From a bacterium (GTDB lineage Bacteria > UBP6 > UBA1177 > JAKLFG01): 64,000 nt of DNA. This document shows, one piece after another, positions 9,652 through 18,663 of this stretch (position 1 is its first letter; each line of letters begins with the position of its first letter). The translations under genes were made by a program, and so were the position numbers. Below the pieces are notes generated by a model. It was not told where the DNA came from and made no database searches. It worked only from the letters and a program-made list of their open reading frames with translations. The stretch lies in the NCBI GenBank assembly GCA_022709425.1, contig JAKLIW010000006.1:1-64000 (forward strand), given 5' to 3'.

Positions 9652-10812
9652 ATGACCATGACCGCCGGACAGTACCAGTGGCTGGAGCTTTCGCGCTCTG
9701 CCTATGCCGCCAATATCGGCTTCTTCCGGCGCCTCCTCGGCGACCGCGCGCGGCTCGCGGTGGTCGTCAAGGCCAACGGCTACGGCCACGGCATCGTCGA
9801 GACGGCGGGACTCGCCCGCGAATGCGGCATCACGCAGTTCTGCGTCCACACCATCGACGAAGCGGCGGCCCTGCGGCACGCCGGTTTCATAGAGCCGATA
9901 CTGCTCCTCGGTCCGGTGCCGATAGCGCGTTGCAGTGAAGTTCCGGCGCTCGGCGTTGACTGCGTCGCCTACAATGAAGAACACCTCGCGGCGCTTGAGG
10001 CGGCGGCGCGGGACGCAGGAAAAACGGTAAAGGTCCACCTCAAGGTCGAGACCGGCACCAACCGACAGGGGGTATCGGCGGAACGACTCGCATCGTTCAT
10101 CGCCACTCTGAAACGGTCACCGCACCTCGCACTCGCGGCGGTCTACAGCCATTTCGCCAACATCGAGGACACCACCAATCATACCTACGCCATGCATCAA
10201 CTCGACCGGTTCAACGAACTGTGCGACGCGGTGAAGAACGCCGGGATACCGGCCTTTGAACGCCATCTCGCCTCGTCGGCCGCGACGATACTGTTCCCCA
10301 AGACCCACTTTGACATGGTCCGCGTCGGCATCGCCCAGTACGGGCTGTGGCCTTCAAAAGAGACCTACCTTTCCTACCTCACCGCCAACGGCACCGGCGC
10401 CGACCATTCGCTACGTCCGGTGCTTTCATGGAAGACCCGCATCGCGCAGCTGAAAACGCTTCACAGCGGTGAATACATCGGCTACGGCTGTACCTACCAA
10501 ACCACCCGCGAAAGCCGCATCGCGATACTTCCCATCGGCTACTCCGACGGCTACGACCGCAAACTCTCGAACGCCGGCTATGCCCTCGTCGGCGGCCAGC
10601 GCGCCCCGATCCGCGGCCGCATCGCGATGAATCTTACCGTGCTCGATGTTACCGATATCCCCGGCGTGAGATTGGAAGATGAAGTGGTCCTGCTCGGCCG
10701 TCAGGGCGATCAGGAGATAAAGGCGGAGACGCTGGCGGAACTCGCCGGCACCATCAATTACGAGATCGTTTCGCGCATCGCGGGGCACATCCCGCGCTTC
10801 GTAACGGAGTGA
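9652..10812 (+). CDS. alr: Alanine racemase
   Basis: 386 residues from ATG 9652. ATG 9643 is also in frame, but AAGGAG (9636-9641) sits too close to it. The PLP-binding lysine is in VVKANGYGHG near the N terminus. The second-domain catalytic tyrosine region is GYGCTYQ, followed by the conserved LPIGYSDGY and GRIAMN segments. It converts L-Ala to D-Ala for peptidoglycan. It has its own promoter and stands alone. Its stop codon directly abuts the stop codon of the convergent lipoprotein gene, leaving no room for a terminator. Confidence 0.95.
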   Translation: MTMTAGQYQWLELSRSAYAANIGFFRRLLGDRARLAVVVKANGYGHGIVETAGLARECGITQFCVHTIDEAAALRHAGFIEPILLLGPVPIARCSEVPALGVDCVAYNEEHLAALEAAARDAGKTVKVHLKVETGTNRQGVSAERLASFIATLKRSPHLALAAVYSHFANIEDTTNHTYAMHQLDRFNELCDAVKNAGIPAFERHLASSAATILFPKTHFDMVRVGIAQYGLWPSKETYLSYLTANGTGADHSLRPVLSWKTRIAQLKTLHSGEYIGYGCTYQTTRESRIAILPIGYSDGYDRKLSNAGYALVGGQRAPIRGRIAMNLTVLDVTDIPGVRLEDEVVLLGRQGDQEIKAETLAELAGTINYEIVSRIAGHIPRFVTE

Positions 10813-11760
10813 TCACTCGTCGTCGGGCAACAGATCGTCGGTATTCTCGGAATCGCTGAGTAGCGTATCGTCGTCGGGCGTTTCGGTACCGGGACACGGT
10901 ACTTCGGCACTGCTGTTGACGTCGAAGCAGGCGCATAGTTTCGCCGGATCAGTCTCTTCGAAAAACTCCAGCATCTTGTCGACATCCTCTATGAGCGGCG
11001 CATTGACCGCCATATTCATGTTCTCGCCGATAGAAAAATCAACATTGCCTGCAACACAAATAGACATTTTACCGCGAGCGGCACCATTCTCATCGATATC
11101 GTTGACGGCGATGGTACATTGCTTGATCGTGGTCGCATCGATCTCTTCTATGGTGACCACTTGAAGAGAGGTCACTCCCTCCACTGTAGGATCTTCGAGA
11201 AGCGCATCCCGATTGGTTTCGAGAAATTCCTTGGAGATGGATGTCGTCACGGCTGACCCATAATATTTTGTCCCCGGGTCACCCAGTGCATAAAACGATA
11301 TACCATCATCGACCCCTGCGCTGTAGTAAACCAGCGGTTGCGACAGCTTAAAGTCTGGATGGTTCGGCAGGACCGGGGCCAGCTTATACATGAACGCGGC
11401 GGTCGGCCGGGCGGTGCTGGCACCGTCGTTGATCACGCCGATGGCACGGAACGCGAAGTAGGTGTCGACCCCCTCCATCCTATCAAGAAAGTTCTCATCA
11501 AACGGGCAAATAATATCCTCGTCGGGAACATCCTCGTCGGTAACTGAAGAATCATCAAACTCTTCGTCCAGTACTCCATAGACTGGTGCGTAATCTTCAT
11601 CATGATCGAAATCAACGGCATCAATATCGTTATTTTGTTCATCCCCTTCGTGAATAACCCCGTAGTCGGTAGCGCCAAAATCATTGCACCCGGTCACGGA
11701 GAATAAGGCAAGCAGCGCACCGACGATAACGACCATCACCCGGTAAAAGCGCGTGCTCAT
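10813..11760 (-). CDS. Asp-rich lipoprotein of unknown function
   Basis: 315 residues. The signal peptide ends in lipobox SVTGC. An acidic linker (about residues 27-90, many D/E) follows, then a compact domain (about 95-285) with no family recognised, containing a few cysteines and FRAIGVIND and YYSAGVDDG segments. The C-terminal tail is again acidic and ends LLPDDE. Base composition looks clearly less GC-rich than alr or the ApbE gene. Start ATG 11760 has only a GGGGGA-type site. The acidic linker resembles those of the lipoproteins at 145, 12899 and 58395. Confidence 0.75.
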   Translation of the reverse strand: MSTRFYRVMVVIVGALLALFSVTGCNDFGATDYGVIHEGDEQNNDIDAVDFDHDEDYAPVYGVLDEEFDDSSVTDEDVPDEDIICPFDENFLDRMEGVDTYFAFRAIGVINDGASTARPTAAFMYKLAPVLPNHPDFKLSQPLVYYSAGVDDGISFYALGDPGTKYYGSAVTTSISKEFLETNRDALLEDPTVEGVTSLQVVTIEEIDATTIKQCTIAVNDIDENGAARGKMSICVAGNVDFSIGENMNMAVNAPLIEDVDKMLEFFEETDPAKLCACFDVNSSAEVPCPGTETPDDDTLLSDSENTDDLLPDDE

Positions 11761-11789
11761 GGCAATCCCCCATCGTATTGTCTGGGGGC

Positions 11790-11818
11790 AGTTTATCCCG
11801 CCACGAAAAGAAAGTCAA
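11790..11818 (-). promoter_or_regulatory. Sigma-70 promoter of the Asp-rich lipoprotein
   Basis: On the minus strand, TTGACT (11818-11813), a 17-bp spacer, and TAAACT (11795-11790). The leader would be about 23 nt. A CCCCC/GGGGG inverted repeat (11767-11771 and 11784-11788) brackets the predicted start point. Confidence 0.6.
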
Positions 11819-11891
11819 CCGGAAAGTTCCGGACTTGTTGCATTTTTTTCGGAGGGGAGGTACTCTCCCGCGAATTGTTGCGGAGAGAACC

Positions 11892-12842
11892 ATGCGGACC
11901 ATCGTTATCGTCATCCTGCTTCTGGCCGTTTCCTGCCAGCAGAAAACCGTCAACAGCTTCTCGTTCAAAGGACTCGGCGGCGATCTGACCGTCACCTACG
12001 CCGCCCCGAAGAACGAAACGCTGGAAAAAGATATCGAACGCCGCGTCACCGAACTCTCAACGACGATGAACTACTACAGCAAGGAAAGTCTCACCACCAA
12101 ACTCAACACCGAGGCACACAAAGGAGCGGTAGAGGTCCCCGACTGGTTCTGCCAACTCCTCGCCTCATCGGCGAACTTCACCCGCGAGACGGGCGGCAAG
12201 TTCGACATCACCTACAAGAGCGAAGGATTCCTCTGGGATATCCACCGCGACATCGTCCCCGACCCGGCGGAGATCCGCAAATTCCTCCCCTTCGTTGGCA
12301 TCGAGAATCTCGATCTGGACTGCGAAAAGAACACCGTCGCCTTCAGAAAAGAGGGGGTGAAGCTCGATTTCGGCGCCATCGCTTCGGGCTTCGCCGCCGA
12401 TGAGACACGCCGCATGATGGAACAGGGCGGGGTAAAGGACTTTCTCATCAATTATACCGGCGAACTGGTGATCTGCGGCAGTAAATACGGGAAACCGTGG
12501 ACCGTCGGCATCCGCAACCCCTTCAAGAAAGAGGAGCTCATCAAGACCTTCGAGACATCGACCGAACAATGCACCAGCATCTCGACATCGGGCGACTACG
12601 AACGTTATCTTGAGAAGAACGGCAAGAAATATTCGCACATCATCGACCCCAGTACCGGCAATCCGGTCGAAGGGGCCCATTCGGTCACCGTCATCGCCCC
12701 CGACTGCATGACCGCCGACACTCTGGCGACCGCTCTGTCGGTCGGCTGGCGCGATCATGAATACATCGCGGAGATGAAAAAACGGTTCAAACTGAAGATA
12801 TACATGCTGACCGGCGAAGATCTGCAACTTACCGAATATTAG
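11892..12842 (+). CDS. apbE: FAD:protein FMN transferase (ApbE family) lipoprotein
   Basis: 316 residues. Signal peptide MRTIVIVILLLAVSC gives a lipobox AVSC. ApbE signatures in order: TGGKFDITYKS (about 100), KLDFGAIASGFAAD (about 160), LINYTGELVICG, STSGDYERY, HIIDPSTGNP and the metal/FAD site CMTADTLATALSV near the C terminus. ApbE attaches FMN to Thr of targets such as NqrB, NqrC or RnfG. None of these is in the window. Start ATG 11892 follows GGAGAGAA. A longer in-frame extension has no signal peptide at its start and is rejected. Confidence 0.9.
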   Translation: MRTIVIVILLLAVSCQQKTVNSFSFKGLGGDLTVTYAAPKNETLEKDIERRVTELSTTMNYYSKESLTTKLNTEAHKGAVEVPDWFCQLLASSANFTRETGGKFDITYKSEGFLWDIHRDIVPDPAEIRKFLPFVGIENLDLDCEKNTVAFRKEGVKLDFGAIASGFAADETRRMMEQGGVKDFLINYTGELVICGSKYGKPWTVGIRNPFKKEELIKTFETSTEQCTSISTSGDYERYLEKNGKKYSHIIDPSTGNPVEGAHSVTVIAPDCMTADTLATALSVGWRDHEYIAEMKKRFKLKIYMLTGEDLQLTEY

Positions 12843-12843
12843 G

Positions 12844-12872
12844 TTGCATCGGGCGCACCATACTGGTATAAT
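12844..12872 (+). promoter_or_regulatory. Extended -10 sigma-70 promoter of the amidohydrolase gene
   Basis: TTGCAT at 12844-12849, a 17-bp spacer, and perfect TATAAT at 12867-12872 preceded by TGG (extended -10). It starts 2 bp after the ApbE stop, so the downstream pair can be expressed independently. Confidence 0.75.
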
Positions 12873-12898
12873 CGCGCGTCCTTTGTTTGGAGGAGGCC

Positions 12899-15800
12899 AT
12901 GAGATCCTTTCTTCTGCTCGGCATCGCCGTCCTGTTCGCGCTGATCACCATCGGATGCGACAACAGCGGCGTCAAGGTCATCAAGAAGGATGTCGACACG
13001 GTGGTCGACGATGACCTTATCGTGTGGGTCGACGAAGCGGGCGATGATGACACGGCCGGAGACGACACCCCGCTTGAAAAGGACGAAGAGGACATAAAGG
13101 ACGATGCGGCTGAGAGGGATACCGTGGTCGCCGACGATGATCAGACCGATCAGTCCGATCAGACCGATGTGTCCGAGGTGTCCGATGTGTCCGACGACGC
13201 GGTCAATGACGACACGACCGACGATCAGACGATGGCGGATGATGCTGCGGTCGACGATCTGCCCGATACGACCGACATCACGGTGGACATCACCGATAAC
13301 GTGGATATCGCGACCGACACCACGGCCGATGAGGGCGTGGTCACTGATAGTGATCAGTCCGATCCGACCGATCAGTCGGATCAGTCCGACCTTGACACCG
13401 AACTACCCGACGACGACGGACCCTACGCCGAAACGCTCTGCGCGACGCTCACCCCGCCGGCCGCCGGTCTCTGCACCGGCACGACGGGCAGTAACGACCT
13501 GCTCATCCGCGGCGTCATACTCGGTCATGATCAGATATACCGCGGCGGCGAAGTGCTCGTCGGGGAAGCGGGCGACATCATCTGCGTCGGCTGCGACTGT
13601 TCGGCCGAGCCGGAGTATGGCGCGGCGACGGTCGTCGAATGCGCCGACGGCGTCGTCTCCCCGGCGCTTATTAACGCCCACGACCACATGGGGTGGGCTC
13701 ACCGCGCCCCGCTGAGCTGGGGCACCGAGCGTTTCGATCACCGCCACGACTGGCGCACCGGTGCGCGCGACCACACCGAACTATCCGTATCGGGCGGCGC
13801 AACGGCGGTCCAGAAGCAATGGGGAGAACTGCGCAACGTCATGGCGGGGAGCACTGTCATCGCCGGTTCGGGCGGCGCCGACGGCTTCCTGCGCAATGTC
13901 GATCAGTCGTTCTTCGATCCTGAGGGGATGAAGCGCGCCGATGTGCGCTACGAGACCTTCCCGCTCGGCGATGCGAACGGCACGCTTCTTTCCAGCAGTT
14001 GCGCCTATCCCGGCATCGATCCGGCGACCGTACTGAATAACGGCTGCTACTTCGCTCATGTCGCGGAAGGGATCGATACCGAGGCACGCAACGAATTCCT
14101 CTGCCTGTCGAGCAGCGGCGGCGGCGGGGTCGACCTCACCGCGTCGAACACCGCCTTCGTCCATCTTGCGGGGCTCAAGGCGGCCGACGCGCTCATACTC
14201 GCACAGAGGGGTGCCGGCCACATATGGTCGCCGCGATCCAACATATCGCTTTACGGCAACACCGCGCCGGTAACGCTGTTCAAGACGCTCGGAGTACTTA
14301 CCGGCATCGGGACCGACTGGACCCCCTCGGGTTCGATCAACATCCTGCGCGAACTCAAGTGCGCCGACCATCTCAATAGTGTCTATTACGACGGCTTTTT
14401 CACATCGCGGGACCTGTGGCGCATGGCGACCATCAACAATGCGACCGCGTTCCGGATCGCCGAGGTGACCGGTTCCCTGCAGGTGGGCAAGGTGGCCGAC
14501 ATCGCGATCTTCGACGGCACCGGCTACGACGACGATCCCTATCAGGCGGTCATTGACGCCAACGTCGACACCGTCACGCTCACCCTGCGCGGCGGCCTGC
14601 CGCTCTACGGCGACACCGATATCATGGCGGTCGTGCCGGGTGGACAGACCGGCTGCGAGGCGCTCGGGGACATCTGCGGCGCGGCGAAAAGCGCCTGCAT
14701 TCAGCGCGAAAGCGGCATGAGTTGGGCGGCCTTCGTCACACAGAATGCTACCTCCTATCCCCTCTTCTTCTGTGACACCCCGACCAATGAACCGACCTGC
14801 GACCCGTTACGGACCGTCGACGACGATACCCGTCCCTACGGCGGACCGACCGGCACCGATATCGACGGCGACGGCATCGCCAACGGCTCCGACAATTGCC
14901 CGACCCTTTTCAATCCGATACGGCCGGTCGATAACGGCATTCAGGCCGACGCCGACAGCGACGGAGTGGGCGATCTCTGCGATCCGACACCGTTGGGCGG
15001 CGTCTCGACGATAAATCCCAACGACAAGGACGGCGACGGCATCACCAACAGTTCCGACAATTGTCCCTACGACGCCAACACCGATCAGCTCGACAACGAT
15101 CTCGACGGCGCCGGTAATATTTGCGATCCCTGTCCCGACACCGCCAACCCGATGTTCGGTTCGTGCGGGATCATACCGATATACGACCTCAAGGACGGCA
15201 CCATCCTGCCCGACAGCATGGTCGAGACCTCCGGGGTAGTGACGGCGCTCGACGGGACCAGTTTCTTCCTGCAGGTGCCCGAGGCCGATCAGGACCTCAC
15301 GCTCGGCTACACCTTCAGCGGCATTTATGTTTTCAGTTCGCTGACCGCACCCGCCGTGGGCGATATCGTCAAGGTGTCCGGCACGCTTGTTCTTTACTTC
15401 GGCCTGCTTGAACTGGCCGATGTATCGGAGATCGCGGTGGTCAGTTCGGGCAACGATCTGCCTACACCGGTGCTCATCGCCGATCCGGCCGATATCGCGA
15501 CCGGCGGCGAGTCAGCCGATGATTACAACGGTGTGCTGATAACGGTCGAGGATGTCACCGTCTCCAATGTCTCGCTCGGCTACGGCGAATTCGCGGTCGA
15601 CGGCGGTCTGCGGATCGACGATACCCTCTACACCTACACGATGCCGACGGTCGGCGACGACTACGATTCGATCACCGGCATCCTCCACTATACCTACGAC
15701 GATTCGAAACTGGAACCGCGCGATGCGGCCGACATGGTCAAAACGCTGGTCGCCTGTGGCAGTGATACCTGCGAGGAGTGGGAGGAATGTAACGTCGATA

Positions 15801-16378
15801 CCTGCGTGCTCGCGGCGGGCCGCTGCGCCGACGACGGCGACTGTACCGAACCGACGCCGACCTGCAACCTGACCACCCACTACTGCGAGACCGACGGCTT
15901 GTCGATTTTGAACGGCGACTTCGAACTGTGGACCAACGGCACGACGCCCGACTCGTGGACCGCCGACAGCGGCGTCGGCGTCGCGAAGGAGACGACGACC
16001 AAGCACGGCGGAAGCGCCTCGGTGAAATTGACTCGAAATACCACAACCAACGGTGATACCGATTTCGTTTCTGATTTTGTCGCGATAACGGAGAATACCG
16101 CGTATACGATAACTTTTTATTATTACGACAATGATGTGAACGGCCGCGCCACCCTGTACTACTCTTTCTACAATGCCTCGAAAGTCATGATAGGATCGAC
16201 CGTCTACACCAACAAGTTCACCACCGATCAGGCGGATTGGCAAACCATCACCGCTTCGCCCACTTCGCCGGCAAGCGCCGCTTACATCACACTCGGAACC
16301 CGCGTCTATCAGCAGACGGGAGGCACGGCGACCGGCGGCTTCGTCTACCTCGACGATGTCACGATAACGGTGCCCTGA
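12899..16378 (+). CDS. Giant surface lipoprotein with amidohydrolase, TSP3-like, OB-like and jelly-roll domains
   Basis: 1159 residues. Lipobox TIGC is followed by about 150 residues of Asp/Thr-rich linker containing repeated DQSDQ units. An amidohydrolase domain (about 185-620) has the metal ligands HDH (261-263), two later His (FAHVAEG, FVHLAGL) and GTDWTPSG. This matches cytosine deaminase/TRZ-ATZ-type metal-dependent deaminases, which are normally cytoplasmic. Calcium-binding thrombospondin-3-like units follow (about 655-745, GTDIDGDGIAN and DNCP), then an OB-fold-like region (about 760-945), a Cys-rich EGF-like patch, and a C-terminal carbohydrate-binding-type jelly roll. The substrate is unknown. 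ATG 12899 follows GGAGGAGG. The stop overlaps the next start (TGATG). Confidence 0.85.
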   Translation: MRSFLLLGIAVLFALITIGCDNSGVKVIKKDVDTVVDDDLIVWVDEAGDDDTAGDDTPLEKDEEDIKDDAAERDTVVADDDQTDQSDQTDVSEVSDVSDDAVNDDTTDDQTMADDAAVDDLPDTTDITVDITDNVDIATDTTADEGVVTDSDQSDPTDQSDQSDLDTELPDDDGPYAETLCATLTPPAAGLCTGTTGSNDLLIRGVILGHDQIYRGGEVLVGEAGDIICVGCDCSAEPEYGAATVVECADGVVSPALINAHDHMGWAHRAPLSWGTERFDHRHDWRTGARDHTELSVSGGATAVQKQWGELRNVMAGSTVIAGSGGADGFLRNVDQSFFDPEGMKRADVRYETFPLGDANGTLLSSSCAYPGIDPATVLNNGCYFAHVAEGIDTEARNEFLCLSSSGGGGVDLTASNTAFVHLAGLKAADALILAQRGAGHIWSPRSNISLYGNTAPVTLFKTLGVLTGIGTDWTPSGSINILRELKCADHLNSVYYDGFFTSRDLWRMATINNATAFRIAEVTGSLQVGKVADIAIFDGTGYDDDPYQAVIDANVDTVTLTLRGGLPLYGDTDIMAVVPGGQTGCEALGDICGAAKSACIQRESGMSWAAFVTQNATSYPLFFCDTPTNEPTCDPLRTVDDDTRPYGGPTGTDIDGDGIANGSDNCPTLFNPIRPVDNGIQADADSDGVGDLCDPTPLGGVSTINPNDKDGDGITNSSDNCPYDANTDQLDNDLDGAGNICDPCPDTANPMFGSCGIIPIYDLKDGTILPDSMVETSGVVTALDGTSFFLQVPEADQDLTLGYTFSGIYVFSSLTAPAVGDIVKVSGTLVLYFGLLELADVSEIAVVSSGNDLPTPVLIADPADIATGGESADDYNGVLITVEDVTVSNVSLGYGEFAVDGGLRIDDTLYTYTMPTVGDDYDSITGILHYTYDDSKLEPRDAADMVKTLVACGSDTCEEWEECNVDTCVLAAGRCADDGDCTEPTPTCNLTTHYCETDGLSILNGDFELWTNGTTPDSWTADSGVGVAKETTTKHGGSASVKLTRNTTTNGDTDFVSDFVAITENTAYTITFYYYDNDVNGRATLYYSFYNASKVMIGSTVYTNKFTTDQADWQTITASPTSPASAAYITLGTRVYQQTGGTATGGFVYLDDVTITVP

Positions 16379-18072
16379 TGAAGATACGTATTTTTCTTTT
16401 TCTCCTTCTGCCGATCCTATGGTCGACGACGCTGTCTCCCGCCCCGTCCGACGCGCAGAAGCAGAAGGTCTTTTCCGAGATAGATGCGACGATACGCAAG
16501 GAGCTGAACACCTACGATGTCCACGGCGCGGTCGCGGCGGTTTTCGACAACCAGAGTATTCTGTGGCAGAAATCGTTCGGTTACGACGACGCGGCGCACA
16601 ATAGACCGGCCGCCCTGAATACCCCGTACCGTATCGGCGGCCTGACAATGCTGTGGACCGCCACGGTCGTCCTGCAACTGGTGGAACGCGGCAAGGTGAA
16701 ACTCGACGACCCGGTGAAGAAATACTTGCCCGAGTTCAAACTGAAAGGAGGCGCGGAGAAAAGCATCACCCTGCGTCATCTCCTCTCGAACCATTCGGGA
16801 CTGCCCGTCGAATGGTACCGAGAGAACGATCATAGCGCCTCTCTGTTCGAATACCTGAAGAACGAACACCCCATCGCCAAGCCGGGGACGCGTTACCTGC
16901 GCAGTATGCTCGACTACGAGGTGATCGGCCACCTCATCGAGCGAGCGACCGGTAAAAGCATCGATACGATCTTCGAGGAAAACCTCTTTCTGCCGCTGGG
17001 CATGAACGACAGTCGGCTCGCCGGAAAGAACTGCGCCGATCCGGTCGCCGGCAAAGGGTTCATCCTGCGCGACAAGAAGGTAAAGCGGTTCGAGAACCCT
17101 TCGTGCCGGTCGCGCGCTACCGCCGGCGGCATCTCGACCCTCTACGATCTTTCGCGCTTCATGCAGGCGCTTTTCAACGGTGGATGGACCGGGAGCGGCC
17201 GCATCCTCAACGATGCTTCGCTCAAGCAGTTGTTTTCCAACCAGTACCCCGACAACCCCAATGACATCGCCTTCAAAAGTTCGCTCGGCTACTACGCCGA
17301 CTATTTTCCGCTGCCGGAGCGCAACATCGCTGCGATCGGCAGTATGGATGGGTTCGTCACCGTCATCGCGGCGCTTCCCGACCGCAAAACCGGGTTCATT
17401 GCATTGGGGAATACCGACTCTTTCATCCTCGGCGCTCCCAAGACGGCGAGCCGCGCCGTGACATTGCTCGGTGCCCTCCACGGCATGCGCACTCCCGCCA
17501 TTCCCGAAACGCGGCCGATGGAAAAAAGCGACATCGATCGGCTTCGCCACTGCACTGGTCGGTATGTAGGGAATGGTTTCGCGGTCGATGTGGCGATGGA
17601 AGGCGACACCCCGATAGTCACGATGGGAAACGTCGAGATGACGCTCGCGCCGGTATCGAAAAACCGGTTCCGACTGGTCAAACAACTTTTTTTCTGGATG
17701 AAGGAATACTACATCGAGATCAAGGAACAGCCCGACGGCTCGGTCGCTGCGGTTCTGTCGATCCAGCTCGAGGAATACGGTTTCCCGATCATGGTCTTCC
17801 GGCGCCCGCCCGAGACGACCTACCCCGCCGGGGTCGCCGCCTTCATCGGCGGCTACCGCCCCCAGTCCATGCCCAAAGGAATGGCCGAACGAACCCGTTT
17901 CCCCGAATTCCAGATACGCTGGGACGGCAAGTGGCTCGTCGCCGAAACCAATCGCGAGAAGGTGATCGTCACCCCCGTCGGCACCGAAACGCTGCTGGCC
18001 GACACCCTGAACATCCACTTCACGAAAGGTAGCGCGACGATCGGCGGCATCACCTACGAGAAGTGGTTCTAA
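16378..18072 (+). CDS. Exported class-C beta-lactamase/serine-hydrolase-like protein, predicted catalytically dead
   Basis: 564 residues. A signal peptide of about 26 residues precedes a Beta-lactamase (Pfam PF00144-type) fold with readable landmarks: LQLVERGKVKLDDPVKKYLPEF, ITLRHLLSNHSGLP and PLGMNDSRL. The catalytic SxxK is replaced: the usual IGSVTK reads IGGLTM (Gly88, Met91). The YxN motif aligns with RSM (175-177). The HxG/KTG element aligns with AIGSMDG. A second C-terminal domain (about 390-564) is lipocalin-like. The fold seems kept while the Ser/Lys/Tyr chemistry is lost, suggesting a binding or regulatory role. The start overlaps the amidohydrolase stop by 1 bp, so the two are probably co-translated and may work together. 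Confidence 0.82.
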   Translation: MKIRIFLFLLLPILWSTTLSPAPSDAQKQKVFSEIDATIRKELNTYDVHGAVAAVFDNQSILWQKSFGYDDAAHNRPAALNTPYRIGGLTMLWTATVVLQLVERGKVKLDDPVKKYLPEFKLKGGAEKSITLRHLLSNHSGLPVEWYRENDHSASLFEYLKNEHPIAKPGTRYLRSMLDYEVIGHLIERATGKSIDTIFEENLFLPLGMNDSRLAGKNCADPVAGKGFILRDKKVKRFENPSCRSRATAGGISTLYDLSRFMQALFNGGWTGSGRILNDASLKQLFSNQYPDNPNDIAFKSSLGYYADYFPLPERNIAAIGSMDGFVTVIAALPDRKTGFIALGNTDSFILGAPKTASRAVTLLGALHGMRTPAIPETRPMEKSDIDRLRHCTGRYVGNGFAVDVAMEGDTPIVTMGNVEMTLAPVSKNRFRLVKQLFFWMKEYYIEIKEQPDGSVAAVLSIQLEEYGFPIMVFRRPPETTYPAGVAAFIGGYRPQSMPKGMAERTRFPEFQIRWDGKWLVAETNREKVIVTPVGTETLLADTLNIHFTKGSATIGGITYEKWF

Positions 18073-18093
18073 AAAAGCTCTTCTGAAAAAGAA

Positions 18094-18168
18094 TGGCGAC
18101 CCCACGGGGATTCGAACCCCGGTTACCGACGTGAGAGGCCAGCGTCCTGACCACTAGACGATGGGGTC
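18094..18168 (-). tRNA. tRNA-Glu (CTC)
   Basis: Minus-strand cloverleaf. Acceptor GACCCCA pairs with TGGGGTC, discriminator G, encoded CCA at the 3' end. Anticodon loop CTCTCAC gives anticodon CTC (codon GAG). The T-loop TTCGAAT is standard. It is followed by T6 at 18076-18071, a possible weak terminator. Confidence 0.93.
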
Positions 18169-18184
18169 GCCTCATATGAGAAAA

Positions 18185-18258
18185 TGGATCCGGGACTAGG
18201 AGTCGAACCTAGACTGACGGAGTCAGAATCCGTAATCCTGCCATTAGATGATCCCGGA
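18185..18258 (-). tRNA. tRNA-Gln (CTG)
   Basis: Minus-strand cloverleaf. Acceptor TCCGGGA pairs with TCCCGGA, discriminator T, encoded CCA. Anticodon stem ACGGA/TCCGT with loop TTCTGAC gives CTG (codon CAG). It lies 16 bp upstream of tRNA-Glu, probably on the same transcript. Confidence 0.93.
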
Positions 18259-18262
18259 CCTT

Positions 18263-18583
18263 CTAGAAGAACCGCGCGGTTACCTTGCCGTCTTCCTCTA
18301 TAAGGAACAGTTTCCGCCAGCCGCTCGATTCGCGCAGGTTATAGAAGGCGTAGATCCTGAACCCGCTCTCGTTGAGAAGGATATCGGACCGGACCATCGG
18401 GTCCTGCTCTATCCGCTGGCGCACCTTCTTGACCGCGCCGTCGAAATCGAGCGGTATGGCATATACCTTCTCGGTCTTCTTGACGGCGTTACCGGGCAAC
18501 CAGACGATGTAGATATCGCGGTTGGCGAATACCTCAGCACTCAAAAATAAAAGAACCGTTAAAGCGGCGGTTTTGTACCACAA
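18263..18583 (-). CDS. Small exported protein, unknown
   Basis: 106 residues. It has a clear signal peptide (hydrophobic core TAALTVLLFLSAEVFA) and a mature part of about 85 residues starting NRDIYIVWLPGNAVKKTEKVY, with a mixed alpha/beta pattern and a C-terminal FF. The start would be TTG at 18583 with AGGGG 7 bp upstream; no in-frame ATG gives a signal peptide. It ends 5 bp before tRNA-Gln. No family was recognised. The short length and TTG start lower confidence, but the signal peptide supports a real gene. Confidence 0.6.
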   Translation of the reverse strand: MWYKTAALTVLLFLSAEVFANRDIYIVWLPGNAVKKTEKVYAIPLDFDGAVKKVRQRIEQDPMVRSDILLNESGFRIYAFYNLRESSGWRKLFLIEEDGKVTARFF

Positions 18584-18663
18584 AGCGGAACCCCTGTCAA
18601 CTTAATCGTCCCTTCGAACCAATAACCCTTTGTTATCGCGGATCTTTCCAGACGATCAGGTGT

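Noticed and set aside
18071..18093. T6 tract after tRNA-Glu as a Rho-independent terminator
   Set aside because: The preceding stem is only about four base pairs (TTCT/AGAA), too weak to call.
18595..18600. TTGACA on the minus strand as a -35 box for the small exported protein at 18263
   Set aside because: It lies only 12 bp before the predicted start codon, so its transcript would begin inside the gene; no matching -10 is present.
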